From contig CM040445.1 in NCBI GenBank assembly GCA_022749755.1, forward strand, positions 13,413,182 through 13,477,181: a DNA stretch of 64,000 bases, written 5' to 3'. Each line of letters opens with the position of its first letter. Within the stretch, counting starts at the first letter, position 1. A program made the position numbers and the translations under genes. Origin of the DNA: Azadirachta indica. Its lineage: Eukaryota > Streptophyta > Magnoliopsida > Sapindales > Meliaceae. This document shows positions 1-12,548 of this stretch, in pieces. The notes under the pieces were generated by a model. The model ran no database searches, had not been told where the DNA came from, and worked only from the letters and a program-made list of their open reading frames with translations.

Positions 1-3000
1 GAGCAATTATGCCACATTGGCAAATAATCACTCTATGAGAACAACCATTAAAAGGGGAAAAAATTGTGTGAAGGAAACCAACAACCTATCAAAATATTAA
101 AAGTTGTACTAAGTATTTGTTTTTTCACTCTCACAGATGAAATCAAAGTGTGCTCTTACCTTCAATAATTTCTGAACAAATTCGACAGCATCACTAGGTC
201 CAAACACCTGCAAAAATTCCAGAATATCTTTTCATAATAGCAGGGGAACTAAAAGTAGGAGACCCTAAGAAAAAAAACAGACTTTTTTCAGATGTACAGA
301 GATGTTGAAACTATTAAAGGAAGACATACCCCCCATAGACCATCGCAACCAAGAATAATGAAGTGCTCTCTCTCTGTTAGCTCAAAGGAATGAATGTCCG
401 GGGTCGCAACAACACCAAACTGCAGTTCAATGTATTACTTTCAGATTTCAAAATATTGCACATAATACATAGGCTCATAAGTTGTACAGCGACAATAGAA
501 AAGAAAAATGTACTTATATTCGGTAGCACTATAACATATGTTACAATGTATCCCAGAAAAGTATCTATAAAACATATTTCATTTCTGAATGGATAATGAA
601 CCATTAAAAGGTAACAAAACAATAACAAAACAGAAGGATTCAATTGAGCTAACTTCAAAAAGGAAAGAAGAAAATGCACTGCCATGTCATCTAAGTTAAG
701 GATAAGGACTTAAACCTTTTTGAACTGGCGATCTCCAAAGGCCCTAGAAACTTCAAGGCGTCCCTGCAATCGTCCATTTAAACTGACTGTTCCGCCAGCC
801 TAAAAATAGCAAAACATTATAGTTAGTAGATCATGAGGGTTCTATTCAGAATACCAAAAAAGAAAATATGAATTGCTAGGTAACAATGTTATGCATTGAC
901 AGAGCTCTCTCTCCGGTTCAGGATATCAGACAACAAGTTTCAAGTGTGTTTTGCATGTAAGTAATCCTTACCTTCTGAATACGAGCTCGCTCTTGTGGGT
1001 AGATGGCTTTGTGTTCCCTTGTCACCACAATGGCCTTTAATGAACTTAGTCCATCTGGATTAGTTTGAGATCCATCAACAATAGATGATCGTGCAACCAC
1101 TGCTTTTGCATCCCCAATGTTAGCAACAAAAACCTAGAAACAAATAATGGTAGATCAAATAAATATTTATTTTCTCATAAGAAACAGCAAAAGAAAGTAT
1201 ATTAATGGCGTTACATAAGTGGACCAGAAGTCCACTAAAAAATCGACTAAATTTTCATAAGAAATACAGAAGAGAAACAATCAAAATCATCTGCAAAACT
1301 AATTAGACAAGTCCAAATGCGATTAGCATATATGAATTTTGCAATTTTGACTGATTCTCTGTCAGCAAACTCTGGGTGAGAAATTTGTATGCTCATCCAC
1401 CAAATAAGTCAAGACAAACCAAATAATCAACCTCAACCACTCTCAGTTCCAAAAATTCCTAATAGGACAGAGAAAGTTCCTTCTGACATGTTTCATTCAC
1501 GCAAAAAAGTGTATCAAACCTTCTATTCTCACAGTAGATTAAAATTTAATTACATCATAGGCACTTATTTCACAAGAAGGATATGGTTTTCCCCTTCTAA
1601 CTGTACTTTCTAAATCAGGTATTTCAATAGTTTAGCTAAGAAATAATAAATTCAAGCAATTGCAAACTTACGGTTCGTCCAAGTACCCAGACACATACAG
1701 CTGTAGCACCATCCTGCCATCCTCCTGATAAGTGTTAAACCGAAAATTATAAGTAAATCATTGTTTTCTAGTATCCCTACTTGAGAATAAATATACAGAT
1801 TTTTAAAAAAGGCACAATAAAATGGTATCTAAAATGTCATTTTTTTAAGAGCTAGAAGCCTATAGGAAGATCATGTTGTGTGTTAAAACACTAAATAATA
1901 AAATTAAAAGAAAAGGATGGATGTTCAAGACATGGCGAGGTCAAATTAGTTTTACAGGTTCCATTAAGAAGTTAAGGTTTCTAACAAAAAACTTGAAACC
2001 AATTACTCCAATAAACAGCTCTATTCCACATCAATTAGTTTTAGACTTCATGCAACTGTGCCACATGGAAGACAAGTAATTTTATACATTAAAAGCAGCC
2101 CATAAAGTCATTGACCAACCTGATTATGAATAATTATTCTTATGTCCAATACAAAATGTCATTAGTATCAGATTAAACAACGAGGAATTAGTATTTATAA
2201 CTTACTGCTCTCTCATTTCCTCATTCATAACCCAGTTCTCACTTCACCAAGCATTCAGTTATAAACACATAGAGAATAACATAGCTTGAAATCATAAAAA
2301 CATTAGCTTAATGAGTTGACAATTAATTGTGCCATTTACCTGAAGCACTTTCTTGAAGAAGAGATTCGTCCGTTTTGCGAAAACCTACATTACAATTTGC
2401 AAACAAATAAAAAGAAAACAAATTGAAAAATCAAATAACAAACAAAAGACTAATGCAAATAATGAAGAATGAAATACTGGGCATAATTGACATAAGAAAG
2501 AAAGGCAGCAAAAAATTAGAAAGTTGAAGTTGTACCATCAAGTATGGCCTTTTTGGCAGCTTTAACATCCAACTGCAACATTATAAAGACGACATGAGAC
2601 ATAAAACCAAGAATAGAACAAAGTACAGCAAACTGAATGCAAAGGCTAACAACTGGCTTCAGCAACAAAAATAGAAGTTGCATGAGCCAAAGAAACGTGA
2701 AACTAGACCAAGCAAACACACCAACTCACGTGGTAATCCAGCTGAAATGACATTAGCGTGTAAACGTTTCTGAGCATACTCAGCAGCCAAACGACCACCA
2801 TGTCCGTCGTATATAGCAAAATGCGCACATCTATTCACAAATTAGAAATAAAATAAAATAAAATTCCAAGTCCATAAAGAAAACTCTCTGAGTTCTCGAA
2901 ACTTGAACCGAGAAACAAGAAAACAGAAACCTCAATTTGGCAGGAGAATCAGGGCAGGCGTCGAGCATGAGAACCCAAGCATCCTCCATAGTGTGTCTTG

Positions 3001-3169
3001 AGCCCTTGTCTTCGGCCGCATCAGCTTCAATCTCAACAAAATCATTTTTCTTATTCACAACTTGTGCTTCCTCAACTTTTTCGATTTTTGATTTTTTGGC
3101 GACCAAATCGGCGTCCTCGAAGTCACCTTCGCGCTTCTGCTGCTGAGACTGAGCCTCCCTCTCACTCAT
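1..3169 (-). CDS. Protein phosphatase 2C (PP2C 8-like), 3' end outside the window
   Basis: A Mg/Mn-dependent Ser/Thr phosphatase of the PP2C family, closest in recalled sequence to Arabidopsis At1g18030 (PP2C 8). Nine exons are readable on the minus strand: 2931-3169, 2722-2830, 2536-2572, 2340-2384, 1672-1724, 972-1133, 716-799, 330-419 and 160-207. They sum to 867 nt, or 289 in-frame codons. The start is the ATG at 3169, followed by an acidic/basic N-terminal tail (residues 1-55). PP2C motifs follow in order: SRHTMEDAW at 57, metal-ligand DGHGG at 88-92, NIGDAKAV at 166, SRAFGD at 233 and GCDGLWG at 267. The final exon with the KDNCTAIV-type motif is absent because the gene continues past position 1. 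The family identity is clear. The exact substrate is unknown; homologs are general cytosolic or nuclear phosphatases. Confidence 0.93.
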
Positions 3170-4434
3170 TCTGCCTTCTTCATTAACCGAAACGCCGTTT
3201 GCGGAATTTAATTAATTCTTGACCATCAAACAGACCTTGGAAGCATGGTGTTTGGCAGCAGGGGATCAATGAAAACCCGATTGGGATAGAGATGAACTAT
3301 CCTAGCTTTTTCAAACTGGCAACCATACACCGTTTCGCTATTTTTAACTTCGCACTAAAATGGCTAAATTTATTTATCCTCGTTAACTGTCTTATTTCAC
3401 TTTTGTTTTGATTGTTTGACCTTTGGTTGGACGTTGTCCCGTTGATTACTAGATTGATTTATTTAATCCTTTTTCAAGTATTGTATTAGTAAAAACTCAA
3501 TTCATATTTATGCTAACATCACCCACATTTACGCATTAAAGTAAAAAAATTGTCATCTTTTTTATGGGAGATCTTACAGATTTAACCATTTAAAATGTAC
3601 TTTATCTTAATTTAATTATTTTCACAAGCATTTGTGCTCTTTATTTTTATTTTTTTTTTCTTTTTAGCTATTCAACCCATTTCATGCCTTTAAATGAATT
3701 TCATAAGAAATAAATTCATGAAAGGAATAAATTTAAAAAAAAATTAAGAAATTAAAAAGCTTCATCTGAAAGATCCAAATATATCCATGGAATTAGATAG
3801 TATATCCATTATCCATTTTCTGAAAATCCAGTTCATCAAGTTCTCCAATTAGACTTTTGTATCATATCATCTTCATCAAAAGAGCAACTTATTCTTGGTA
3901 CCAGGTAACTCCTTATAAAAAAATTTTTTTCATCAGATCTATCCAAATACTAGAAAAAATTTTACACTCCCACTGAATTGAGAAATAATCAATAAATTAG
4001 ACCTGAAGACAACAAGGATATAGTTTATCCAAGTAAAAGATTTACGCTATCTCTAAATTGAGGAAAAAAATAGCATTAAAAAAAAGGATATCAAGGACAT
4101 AGTTCAACAGAAAACTAGCATCGTCTAGTGGTAAGATACAGATTTATTGACACTGATTTTTTGAGTACCCATATTCCCCTGAAAATAATGCTGAGACCTA
4201 TGAATGTATAGTACATGTCAGATTAGCACTAAAATTTTTTTACAAAAATTTCATACATGCCACTACACAATCATCTACTTGATATGATTTGTACATATAC
4301 CTGTTTTGGGTTGAGATGAAGAACGAAAACTCAAACTTCTTCTGCAATTATCAATAGCACTGCTTTAGTGTATGAGTTATGATTTGGGCTACATAGTTGT
4401 ACAATCACCAAGTGAAAGTGACTACTAGAGCAAC
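3170..4434. other. Intergenic region between divergent/tandem genes, AT-rich
   Basis: This holds the promoter and 5' leader of the PP2C gene (about 3170-3400) and the presumed 3' UTR of the upstream oxygenase gene. I see no ORF with coding character. At 4117-4185 a short stretch (cgtctagtggtaagatac) resembles a tRNA A box but lacks a convincing B box or cloverleaf. Confidence 0.5.
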
Positions 4435-7400
4435 TCATGTTGTGGATTCACCCACCCTTCTAAGCAACTCCTGCACAATATTTAAATAAAATATGTGTAT
4501 CAGAAGCATATCAATATTTGCAAGCATACCCTGTTGTCTACTGTGCATTAGCAATGGATGTTATAAAAGCTTTCAAACAGAGTAGAAGGCAGCTTCTTTT
4601 TTCTTCTTATATTAATTTTCAACATATAATTTTGTGCCTACACCTCGGAATCAAACTAAAAATCCAGAAATACAACATGCATGCTGACCATATTTCAACC
4701 TTGAGCTCACTAAAACCTATTTTGATAATATAAATTTAATAAAAGCAGGCTTCCACTTTGACAACATCAATTGTCAAGCTTGGAAATAACTATGGTTTGC
4801 TTGCCTTAAAATTATTTTGCTATGGAAGTGAAAGGCTAAATTGAATTAAGAATTAGATTGCATCAAGAATCTAATATACTGCTCCCTTCCATGGACAATT
4901 CTCAATTTTTGTAACACAACACTCTCACCTTCCACCACAACAAGACACATGCTCACATTAAAAAAAAAAAAGAAAAAAACTTTTCTCGAGGGCAGATCAC
5001 AAGATTCAATGGTGACTTAGATTTGCATAATGCTATTGCTAATGGAAAACAAAATAAAATTTTTGATTCATCAAAATATACCTTGACAGTGACAACTCAC
5101 ACTATGGTCTGCTTGAGAGAGCATAAAATTATAAACTTTAGACCTCAACGTAGTACAAGTGCAGCAGTGAAATAACTATATATGCTCCAATATATTACTC
5201 ACTTGTTCTCATTGTAGGAATGGATTACATCCATATTTGATTTAGTAAAGATTTTTCTCCTCCAGTGAAGAGTTTGAATATTGAGAATATATCTTATATC
5301 TTATATTTGATTAACTGGTGGTAAATTAGCTTATGACAGTGTCTTAGAGTATAAAATACATGCGTTCCTCAAATAGTACGCGCATCCATGCAATCACAGA
5401 ATATTTACCGATTTGGTAGCAGCAATTGACAATTGTTGCCTCTCTTTCTTCTCACGGAAGCATTCTCCACACCAGTTGGAGAAATCCTTCTGATGCCTCT
5501 TCATCTCTCTAAAGACTGAACTGTAGAGAGAAAAATGAACTTTTGATTAAATAATAGGCAATTGAAATTTGACCATAAGGTCTGAAGCACTTCAGGGAAA
5601 CCAACACAAAAAAAAAGAAAAACAATGGCAGCAACAGCAGCAGCCGAATTTCATTATGTTACACATTACAAACCTGAAATTTATCGATTTATATTTGTAG
5701 AGGATCAGAAGTAAGACCCACCAAGCATCATTATTGGCTAAAAGTTCACTAACTTATAAATAGCCATCATTAAAATGGCCAATTTGAAAAGTAAGCAATT
5801 GTTACTTATTTTGATGAGTAAGAGAATCGGTATGCTTTGGGGGTAAGAGAAATAAAGTAAAAATAAAAAAGTCAAGATGATAGAAATCAACTTCTTTTTG
5901 CACCAAAAATCTTTTAGTAGCCCAGAAATGACACTCTAATATTGCATTCCTAGTTGGAGCTCTATATTATATATTCATTAAACATTTTCCCAGAGCCAAA
6001 GCAAAAGAAATCTGTTTTAATGTCTCAATAGGATTCCATTTGAAATCAACACTCCTGTACTATATAACCAAGTTGAATTCAATGTTCACCAGTTACAGTT
6101 AAACTATTTTGAACTTCTTCCCTCTTTAGCTAAATCTGTGGGCATCATATGCAGACATGGCTCTGATGAACTTCACTGTCTACTTCAATCACTTTAAAGG
6201 CTCTCTAAGAGTTGCCATTCTATACAAAGCTCCACATATGGTATAGAGGTTGTCCACCAACACTTGGAACCACCAAAAACATTAAAATATGACATAAAAT
6301 ATGTCATCTATTTATTTACACCTCAAAATTTCATGAAATGATAATTTGATTGTGCAATTTCAGTGACCAACAGCTTATTCATCCAGAATATCACATCAAA
6401 AGGGTCCAACTTCCTACTAAGAGTTACAGTCAAAATGTTAAACTAGTTGACTCAATATGCTACCCAAAAATGGTCAAGCCAAAGATCCCCCATTTAGGTG
6501 AAAAATGACTCAAAGAGACTTTTGGATTGGAGACAGAAGATTTTTTCCATCACAAGTGATTGAATTGAGAGGATACCTGCTACCTTACGGACCTGAACAA
6601 TTCAGTACGGCCTAGGAGTCAAATTAAGTGCATCATTATCAGATTTTATTTTCTAGCTGCGCATGTTAAGTTTCAAACCTCTGGATTTACTAATAGTTAT
6701 CAATAATGTGCAGCCTGCCTTCTTGAAACAGTATTCTTTACAGAAGTGATCAATAGATTGAAGACAGCAAATAGAGAGTTTTAATCAAAATCCTTATTGT
6801 TGAACGGCTGTAGGAGTGATAACTGAGCACTAAAAAATTTTAATACAAAAATTGCCATGAGAGGGGGCAAAAAAAGGTGCAAAAACATTAATCATGCTGC
6901 TTATTCATATCTGTATAAATGAATCAATTACTTCTTGCATGAAGTCAGGGGCCTACAAACTCATGAAAGCATTTAGCTAGGAATGAAGTGCAAGAAACAG
7001 CGAGTACCTTCTGCACCATAAGAGTAAATTGACCCTATGACCAGATGTCGTTGCTCTGGCACCATGGCGGTGGCGACCACGATGAAGAACAGCTCGCCCA
7101 GGGACATGAGAGTAATCAAAGATCTCCTACTTTGAGCAAAATATTCCATCAGAAAAAGTGTAATACCATAGAATACTATGGACTATGACAGATAGGCATA
7201 TTATGAAAATAAAAAACAGAAATAGCAAGAAAAGTACTAGTCTAGCATTGCCATGAATAATTTAAATTAGCAGCACACTAACATCATCATCATCATCATC
7301 TCCGATGTTTTAACTTCAAATCCTTATGCTATGTGGTTAGGGATGGCAAAATTCCCCACAGGGCCCCAATCCCACGGGGATCCACCCTCAACAGGGGAGA

Positions 7401-10400
7401 ATTTAGACAAATTTTGGGGAATAGGGCGGGGAACGGGGAGGAATTAATCCCCAATTTATTAATGGGACGGGGATTGATTTATCTCTCCCCACCCCACCCC
7501 AACCCCATTCCCCAATAAAAATATAATATAAATATATTATAATTTATAAATTAAATTTTATATATGTAAATATAATTTTATATATTATAATTTCTAAAAT
7601 TATATATTATAATTAAATGTAATTAGTAACAAAAAATTATGAAGTCATGAATTAATGTTATAAAAAATAAAATATACAAATAAAAAGTAAAAGATTAGAA
7701 ATTAAAAAGACCCTATATTGTGTTTCCAATAATATATTAATAATATTTTTATTTAAGTTAATTAAATTCTTATATTATTAAAATTAATTTATAAAAATAA
7801 TATAAAATGGGGAATTGATATAGGGATGGGGAACTCATTCCCCATGTAGGGATTCTCCATCCCCGTCCCATTAAATTTAGTGGGGAAAGGAGCAGGGAAT
7901 GGGGATTAAAATAGAAAACAGGGTGGAGAATGGGGCATGCCTCTCCACCCCACCCCGCCCCATTGCCATCCCTATGTATGGTCCATAAGTCATGACTCAT
8001 GATATAGTGACGGTGAGTTATTTAATTCACAGCATACTCGTGAGTTAATTTCTTTTTGATATCTGAATCCTGCAAATTACTTCTAGTATTCACAATAGAA
8101 TGTACTTTTTATATATGACTAACAAAGAAGGGCAGAATGAAACACCAAAAATGGAATAGCCTATCATATATAGTGCTTTAAAAACACATGATGCCAATTT
8201 AAGCACTACAGGTCTCCAACTCCTATAAATGCACACCATCAAGTGTCCAGAGATGAACAGTTCATCCACATATGACAAGAAGTTGACTAACTTAAGGTTA
8301 AAAAACTCTTCCAGGTATGGACTTCAAGCTCTTCTAATGCGTAAGATGCATGGCCATTGGAACAGAATAAATTACCTAAAATATGAATAGGTTGTCCACA
8401 ATCAGTTTGTTGACAATTACTCTGATGGGCAGGAGTTGAACTCTCATATCATCTTTAATGAAGTAATCTTAAGAATATAATGATCACTTAACTTGATAAC
8501 CTACTTATATCCATTCCAAGGTATGATCTATTCTAAAAATAAAATTTATCCGAAGTCAGGCATGGAGTTCACTACTTTCACTATCTATGTCATTCTTGGT
8601 TATGGGAAATGGTTTTTCTAAGGGCAGAATAAGTGCTCTTTCGTTCTTAAAAGCAAAAGCTTTAATAAGACACCCAGTAAGTTGAAATCAATTAACCATT
8701 TTGGACTTTTTAAGCATTATTCCATAAATTAGTCACTTTCAGGCCACAAAATTATTAAGCCCTCAAAATAATGTGGCTATGATATTGATAAACAGCTAGC
8801 AATCACCTGCGGTGATTCATATACACAATTTGCTATATTTCCTCGTCTACTTGACCAGATGACAGTACATACATTTTCTTTTTTTGGGATAGGAAACAGA
8901 TGATGGTATTGACATAATCATAAATACAAGTCAATGATAGCATTCAACATTTTTGAAATGATAAAATTAAGGAATAAAGAACCAGTTATGCTGTCCAGGG
9001 AGGAAATCAGGGATCTTAGTCAACAATATACAATCAAACATTAGGGATAGAAAATGATAACACATCCAATGTAACTGTAAATTTTATGGTGTATAATCAC
9101 TCATTACCAAAATAAAAAGAAACAAATCTAATTGCATACCAATGCACATCCATATACCAACAACCATACACTCGTTTGTTCACACATCGATGCATACATT
9201 CAGATATACACCTATTTATATATCATAATGAGAACCAAAAAGATGTTAAAAGGATGTATTGATATGCATATGCTTAAATTTTAGCTATGCCCGAGTACCA
9301 AACTATTTAAATATCATTACACCATAAAAACTAACATACCTCAGTCTGACTTCCTGTATTTACATGTTTTTCACATCTTGTTCCCCGAAAAAATAATTCT
9401 CCACCAGTAAATTGCTTACCCAAGCATACATTCAAAGTTACTTCTGAGTCGTCTACATGAAAGCCTACAAATGTAAACCCTTTGGTCATAGACTACACGA
9501 TTTTTACTGAAGGTTGAAAACATATAAAGGATATCATGCTGTTAAATAAAATTTCTAGGTGTTAGAAGTCAAAATTGCCCGTATTGGGTGCAGAAGCTTC
9601 ATAACAAACCTAGAACTAATGCTTATTCAAGTGATAAGTACAAATCAACTGCTAATATTACAGTAGCAGGCAATAAAGAAATATGTTTTGGGACTCAGTT
9701 TACTGTATTATACACTGTTCAAAACACTTATAACTTGGTATATAATCGATAAATTATATAAAATTACGTGAAATAAGTAGGCACCAGTTTAAAATCATAA
9801 AGAAATGCATAAAGAAACCACCTACCCAGATCAACATCTCTATCTTTACCATATTCAACAACAAAACCATGATGGGAGTCCAGAGTTGATCCGCCAACCT
9901 CTGCAAAGAAAACTGTACGAGAAAGAATAATTTAACAAGTAAGATTTGACTACAAATATTTCTACTAGCTTACGTTAACAGTGACAAATGGCATATCTTC
10001 ATTGTTGGAGCTTAAATACTTGGTTGGGCCGTCACCTAATAGCTTAAGTTTTCAGGTTAAGGGGTAACTCAACATGGAACCAGAGCCAATTTTGACTAAG
10101 AGGTTTTGTATTTGAATCCCTACAAAATTATAATAAGCTGCATTTGTGTGTTTTTGTTAAGTTTGTGGAGGTTGTTCAGCTCACGTACAAATGCACATGA
10201 AAGGGAGTCTTGTAGTTCAAATAACCTTAGGCTGTTACCTAACAGCTTAAAGTTTGGGTTAAGTAATTATCAAATATTTATGAGCATAAACATTACCTTT
10301 AGATAAAGGACGAATAAAACTCTCCATAAGCTTATCAAGCATGGTTTCGAGCCCAAAATCATCAAGTACAGCACCATATTTATTCATTGTATTCGGTCTC

Positions 10401-12548
10401 ATGATCCGAAAGTTTGATTCATTAACCCACTTTTCAAAGCTTTCAACCTACAAAATCAAAGTAACATCCTAAGAGAATATACGTGCAAAATTACACAAAA
10501 CCAGATATGCTTGAAGATGAGAAACAGATAGACTATTACCTCAGCTAACACTAACTCACAAAAGCGTGGCTGAAGCATCTCAAATGTAAACACACCTGGA
10601 GAGGGTTCCGAAATTATATTTCTAAAGCTTTCCTCTGTGTTATCACTGATTGCTTTGAGAAATGGGGGCACGAAGAAGTTTGCAGGGTGCATGGTGTATA
10701 ACTCGCGGTGTAGAGGCTGCAAACAAGTGACAAAGCAGTTGTAATGATATCTTCTCTCCTTAAAACGGTAAAAGGAGAATGGCAGGTATTGATGGAACAG
10801 TCAATGTGTAATACCTGATAATTTGATATTATCTTCTGCCGGTATTCTCTATGTCTCAGAGCCTAATGCATGACATTCAATTAAATGAAATTATACAAAT
10901 CCAGAAGTTGGTTAAATCGAATTGGGAATGAATATTTCCAAAAAGAATGGCCAACAGATTTAAAACCTGTGAATTTTTTTTATAAATAACAAATTAAGAG
11001 GCTTTGAGGCAATACATAAATCTGCTTGTGAAGGGAAGGAAACCTAGAAATAATTCAAGAGTTAAAGCATACGCTATCTTGATTGAATGCACAGAACAGA
11101 GGACTTATAAGAGCAATCTAATAAAGATAAATGTTTGTATTGCCTGTCAAGGAAAAGAAACCTAGAAACAACTCGAGTTAGAGCATACACTATCTTGATT
11201 AGATGCACAGAACAGAGGCCTTATAGGAGCATTCTAATGAAGATAAATATGAGTACTATCAAGGAAAAAGGCAAAAAGGCCATTGACAAATGCTGCAAGA
11301 CAACACACAATAGCACTAACATTAAAATTGGTTGAATGGCAAATAAGATACAGTCTAGTCAAATATAAGTCAAATCAATGCCAAGCTGAGTTGCGTATGA
11401 TCTAAGACCCCATTAGCCATTAGCTTCATGTTCAACTTTTAGCACAACTGAACCTCTCTTTGATTTACTTTTTTAAGTTATAGTCTTCTGCTAGCTTCAG
11501 TATCTAAAGGTATTACATTTAGTTAAAGTAAATCAACCTGAGAGTGAACCCACATCGAAAAGCGCTACTACACCATATACATCGCTAACTTTAATGTTTA
11601 TGCTCTACACAATCTAGATTTAGTTAAAATTGAATTTTAGAACCAATTCAAAATTAAGCACTGATAATCAAACCAAAATGGATATGAGAAACACATTTAT
11701 TTAGTAACAAGCTAGTTCGAAGTCACGCTATATTTCTAATATCTAGGTAAAGTAATAAAGAAAAAAATTCATAGTAAAATGCGGGCTCCTGAGAGGGTAA
11801 AAAGAGCAACTTCATGATTAGAGGGCATGTTTATCATCCACGTGTATGATTACACAATTTCATCCAGGAAACTTACCTAAGAGTCATCACTTTCTAGAAC
11901 ACTAGCTTTTTCTATGCAAAAGGAACTGCAAGGGCATTTTTGTCACTTAACTTCTAATAACATGTCCGTTAGAACTGCAAGGAGGCAACGCATCCAAACC
12001 TATGCCAAACCCTAATCAGAATTTCGCGATAGTCTTCCAATTATATCCCCTCTTGCAATGTTCTAACAAAAATTATGGACCGAAATGATTACTAAAACCG
12101 TATAGCATTAGGAAAAAAAAAATTATACTTTTTTTTGTTGTTTTTGCTCCAAAATTGAAGCAAAAAGCAAACCACCGATCGGAGAACAAGAAACAAATAA
12201 TCAAATTTAAATTTCACATACTCTGGTCCTCTCCCCTTGCGGCAAGTACTTCAACAGAATCTCTCTCATAAATTTCACTTTTTCATCTCTGTTCACACCA
12301 AGCATAGTCGGAGGCAAGTACCTCTCCAGAGAGCTAAAAATCAACGGACTGAAATCCAGCTGCAGATCCTCATAGCTCTCCGGCGTGTGGTCCTTGTTAG
12401 GGTTCAGCTTCAGCCTCTGGTTTTGGTTCGGCGCCACCACCCCCGCTGGCTGCAACTGTGATTGCCTCTGGCTCAAATCTCCCGAAACGATGCCGTTTTT
12501 CACGTCTCCGGCCGCCGGAGCTGCGTCCCGGCGATCACCGGAGGACAT
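4435..12548 (-). CDS. 2OG-Fe(II) oxygenase / PKHD-type hydroxylase (At1g22950-like)
   Basis: A non-haem iron, 2-oxoglutarate-dependent dioxygenase of the prolyl-4-hydroxylase-like (PKHD) type. The start is the ATG at 12548. Nine minus-strand exons are readable: 12222-12548, 10815-10862, 10540-10716, 10297-10447, 9826-9912, 9340-9464, 7008-7126, 5409-5520 and 4435-4470. They total 1182 nt, exactly 394 codons (393 aa), which supports the model. Residues 1-45 are low-complexity. An N-terminal helical region (RHREYRQKIISNYQ, LHRELYTMHPANFF) precedes the double-stranded beta helix. The iron ligands are likely H266 and D268 (GFHVDDSE) with a distal His in VLHRGRHRHGA (320-326). A C-rich segment follows (NWCGECFREKKER). 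The last 11-codon exon is the least certain part. The substrate is not known. Intron 6 carries a MITE, and intron 1 has a 118-bp tandem duplication. Confidence 0.9.
7338..7974. mobile_element. hAT-like MITE with GC-rich arms in intron 6 of the oxygenase gene
   Basis: The ends are mirror images: tagggatggcaa at the left and ttgccatcccta at the right. Both arms (about 7338-7515 and 7806-7974) are rich in runs of GGGG/CCCC, while the middle is almost pure A/T. The flanking 8-mers (tatgtggt and tgtatggt) are similar but imperfect, so a target duplication is plausible but decayed. The TAGGGATGGCA terminus and an ~8-bp duplication fit non-autonomous hAT elements. There is no transposase ORF, and the short ORFs inside the arms are artefacts of the GC-rich repeat. 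Confidence 0.75.
10018..10275. repeat. Repeat fragment with primer-binding-site-like motif, intron 4
   Basis: Two related segments (about 10022-10070 and 10226-10270) share 'cacctaa.agcttaa' and 'ggttaag' blocks about 205 bp apart. The first is followed by catggaaccagagcc, which resembles the initiator-Met tRNA primer-binding site (tggtatcagagcc) found after plant LTRs. It is probably a retroelement relic, but it is too short and diverged to classify. Confidence 0.35.
11030..11258. repeat. Tandem duplication, ~118-bp unit, intron 1 of the oxygenase gene
   Basis: Two adjacent copies start with 'aaacctagaaa' at about 11040 and 11158 and continue through 'gcatac.ctatcttgatt.gatgcacagaacagagg.cttata.gagca.tctaat.aagataaat'. 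They differ by scattered substitutions. No coding potential is visible. Confidence 0.8.

Noticed and set aside
377..685. 102-codon minus-strand ORF
   Set aside because: It overlaps PP2C exon 8 in another frame and has no family signature; a shadow ORF across an intron.
4117..4190. tRNA gene
   Set aside because: Only an A-box-like piece is present; no matching B box, acceptor stem or cloverleaf can be drawn.
7333..8000. Short ORFs on both strands
   Set aside because: They are generated by the GC-rich arms of the MITE at 7338-7974, with Pro/Gly-rich translations from GGGG/CCCC runs.
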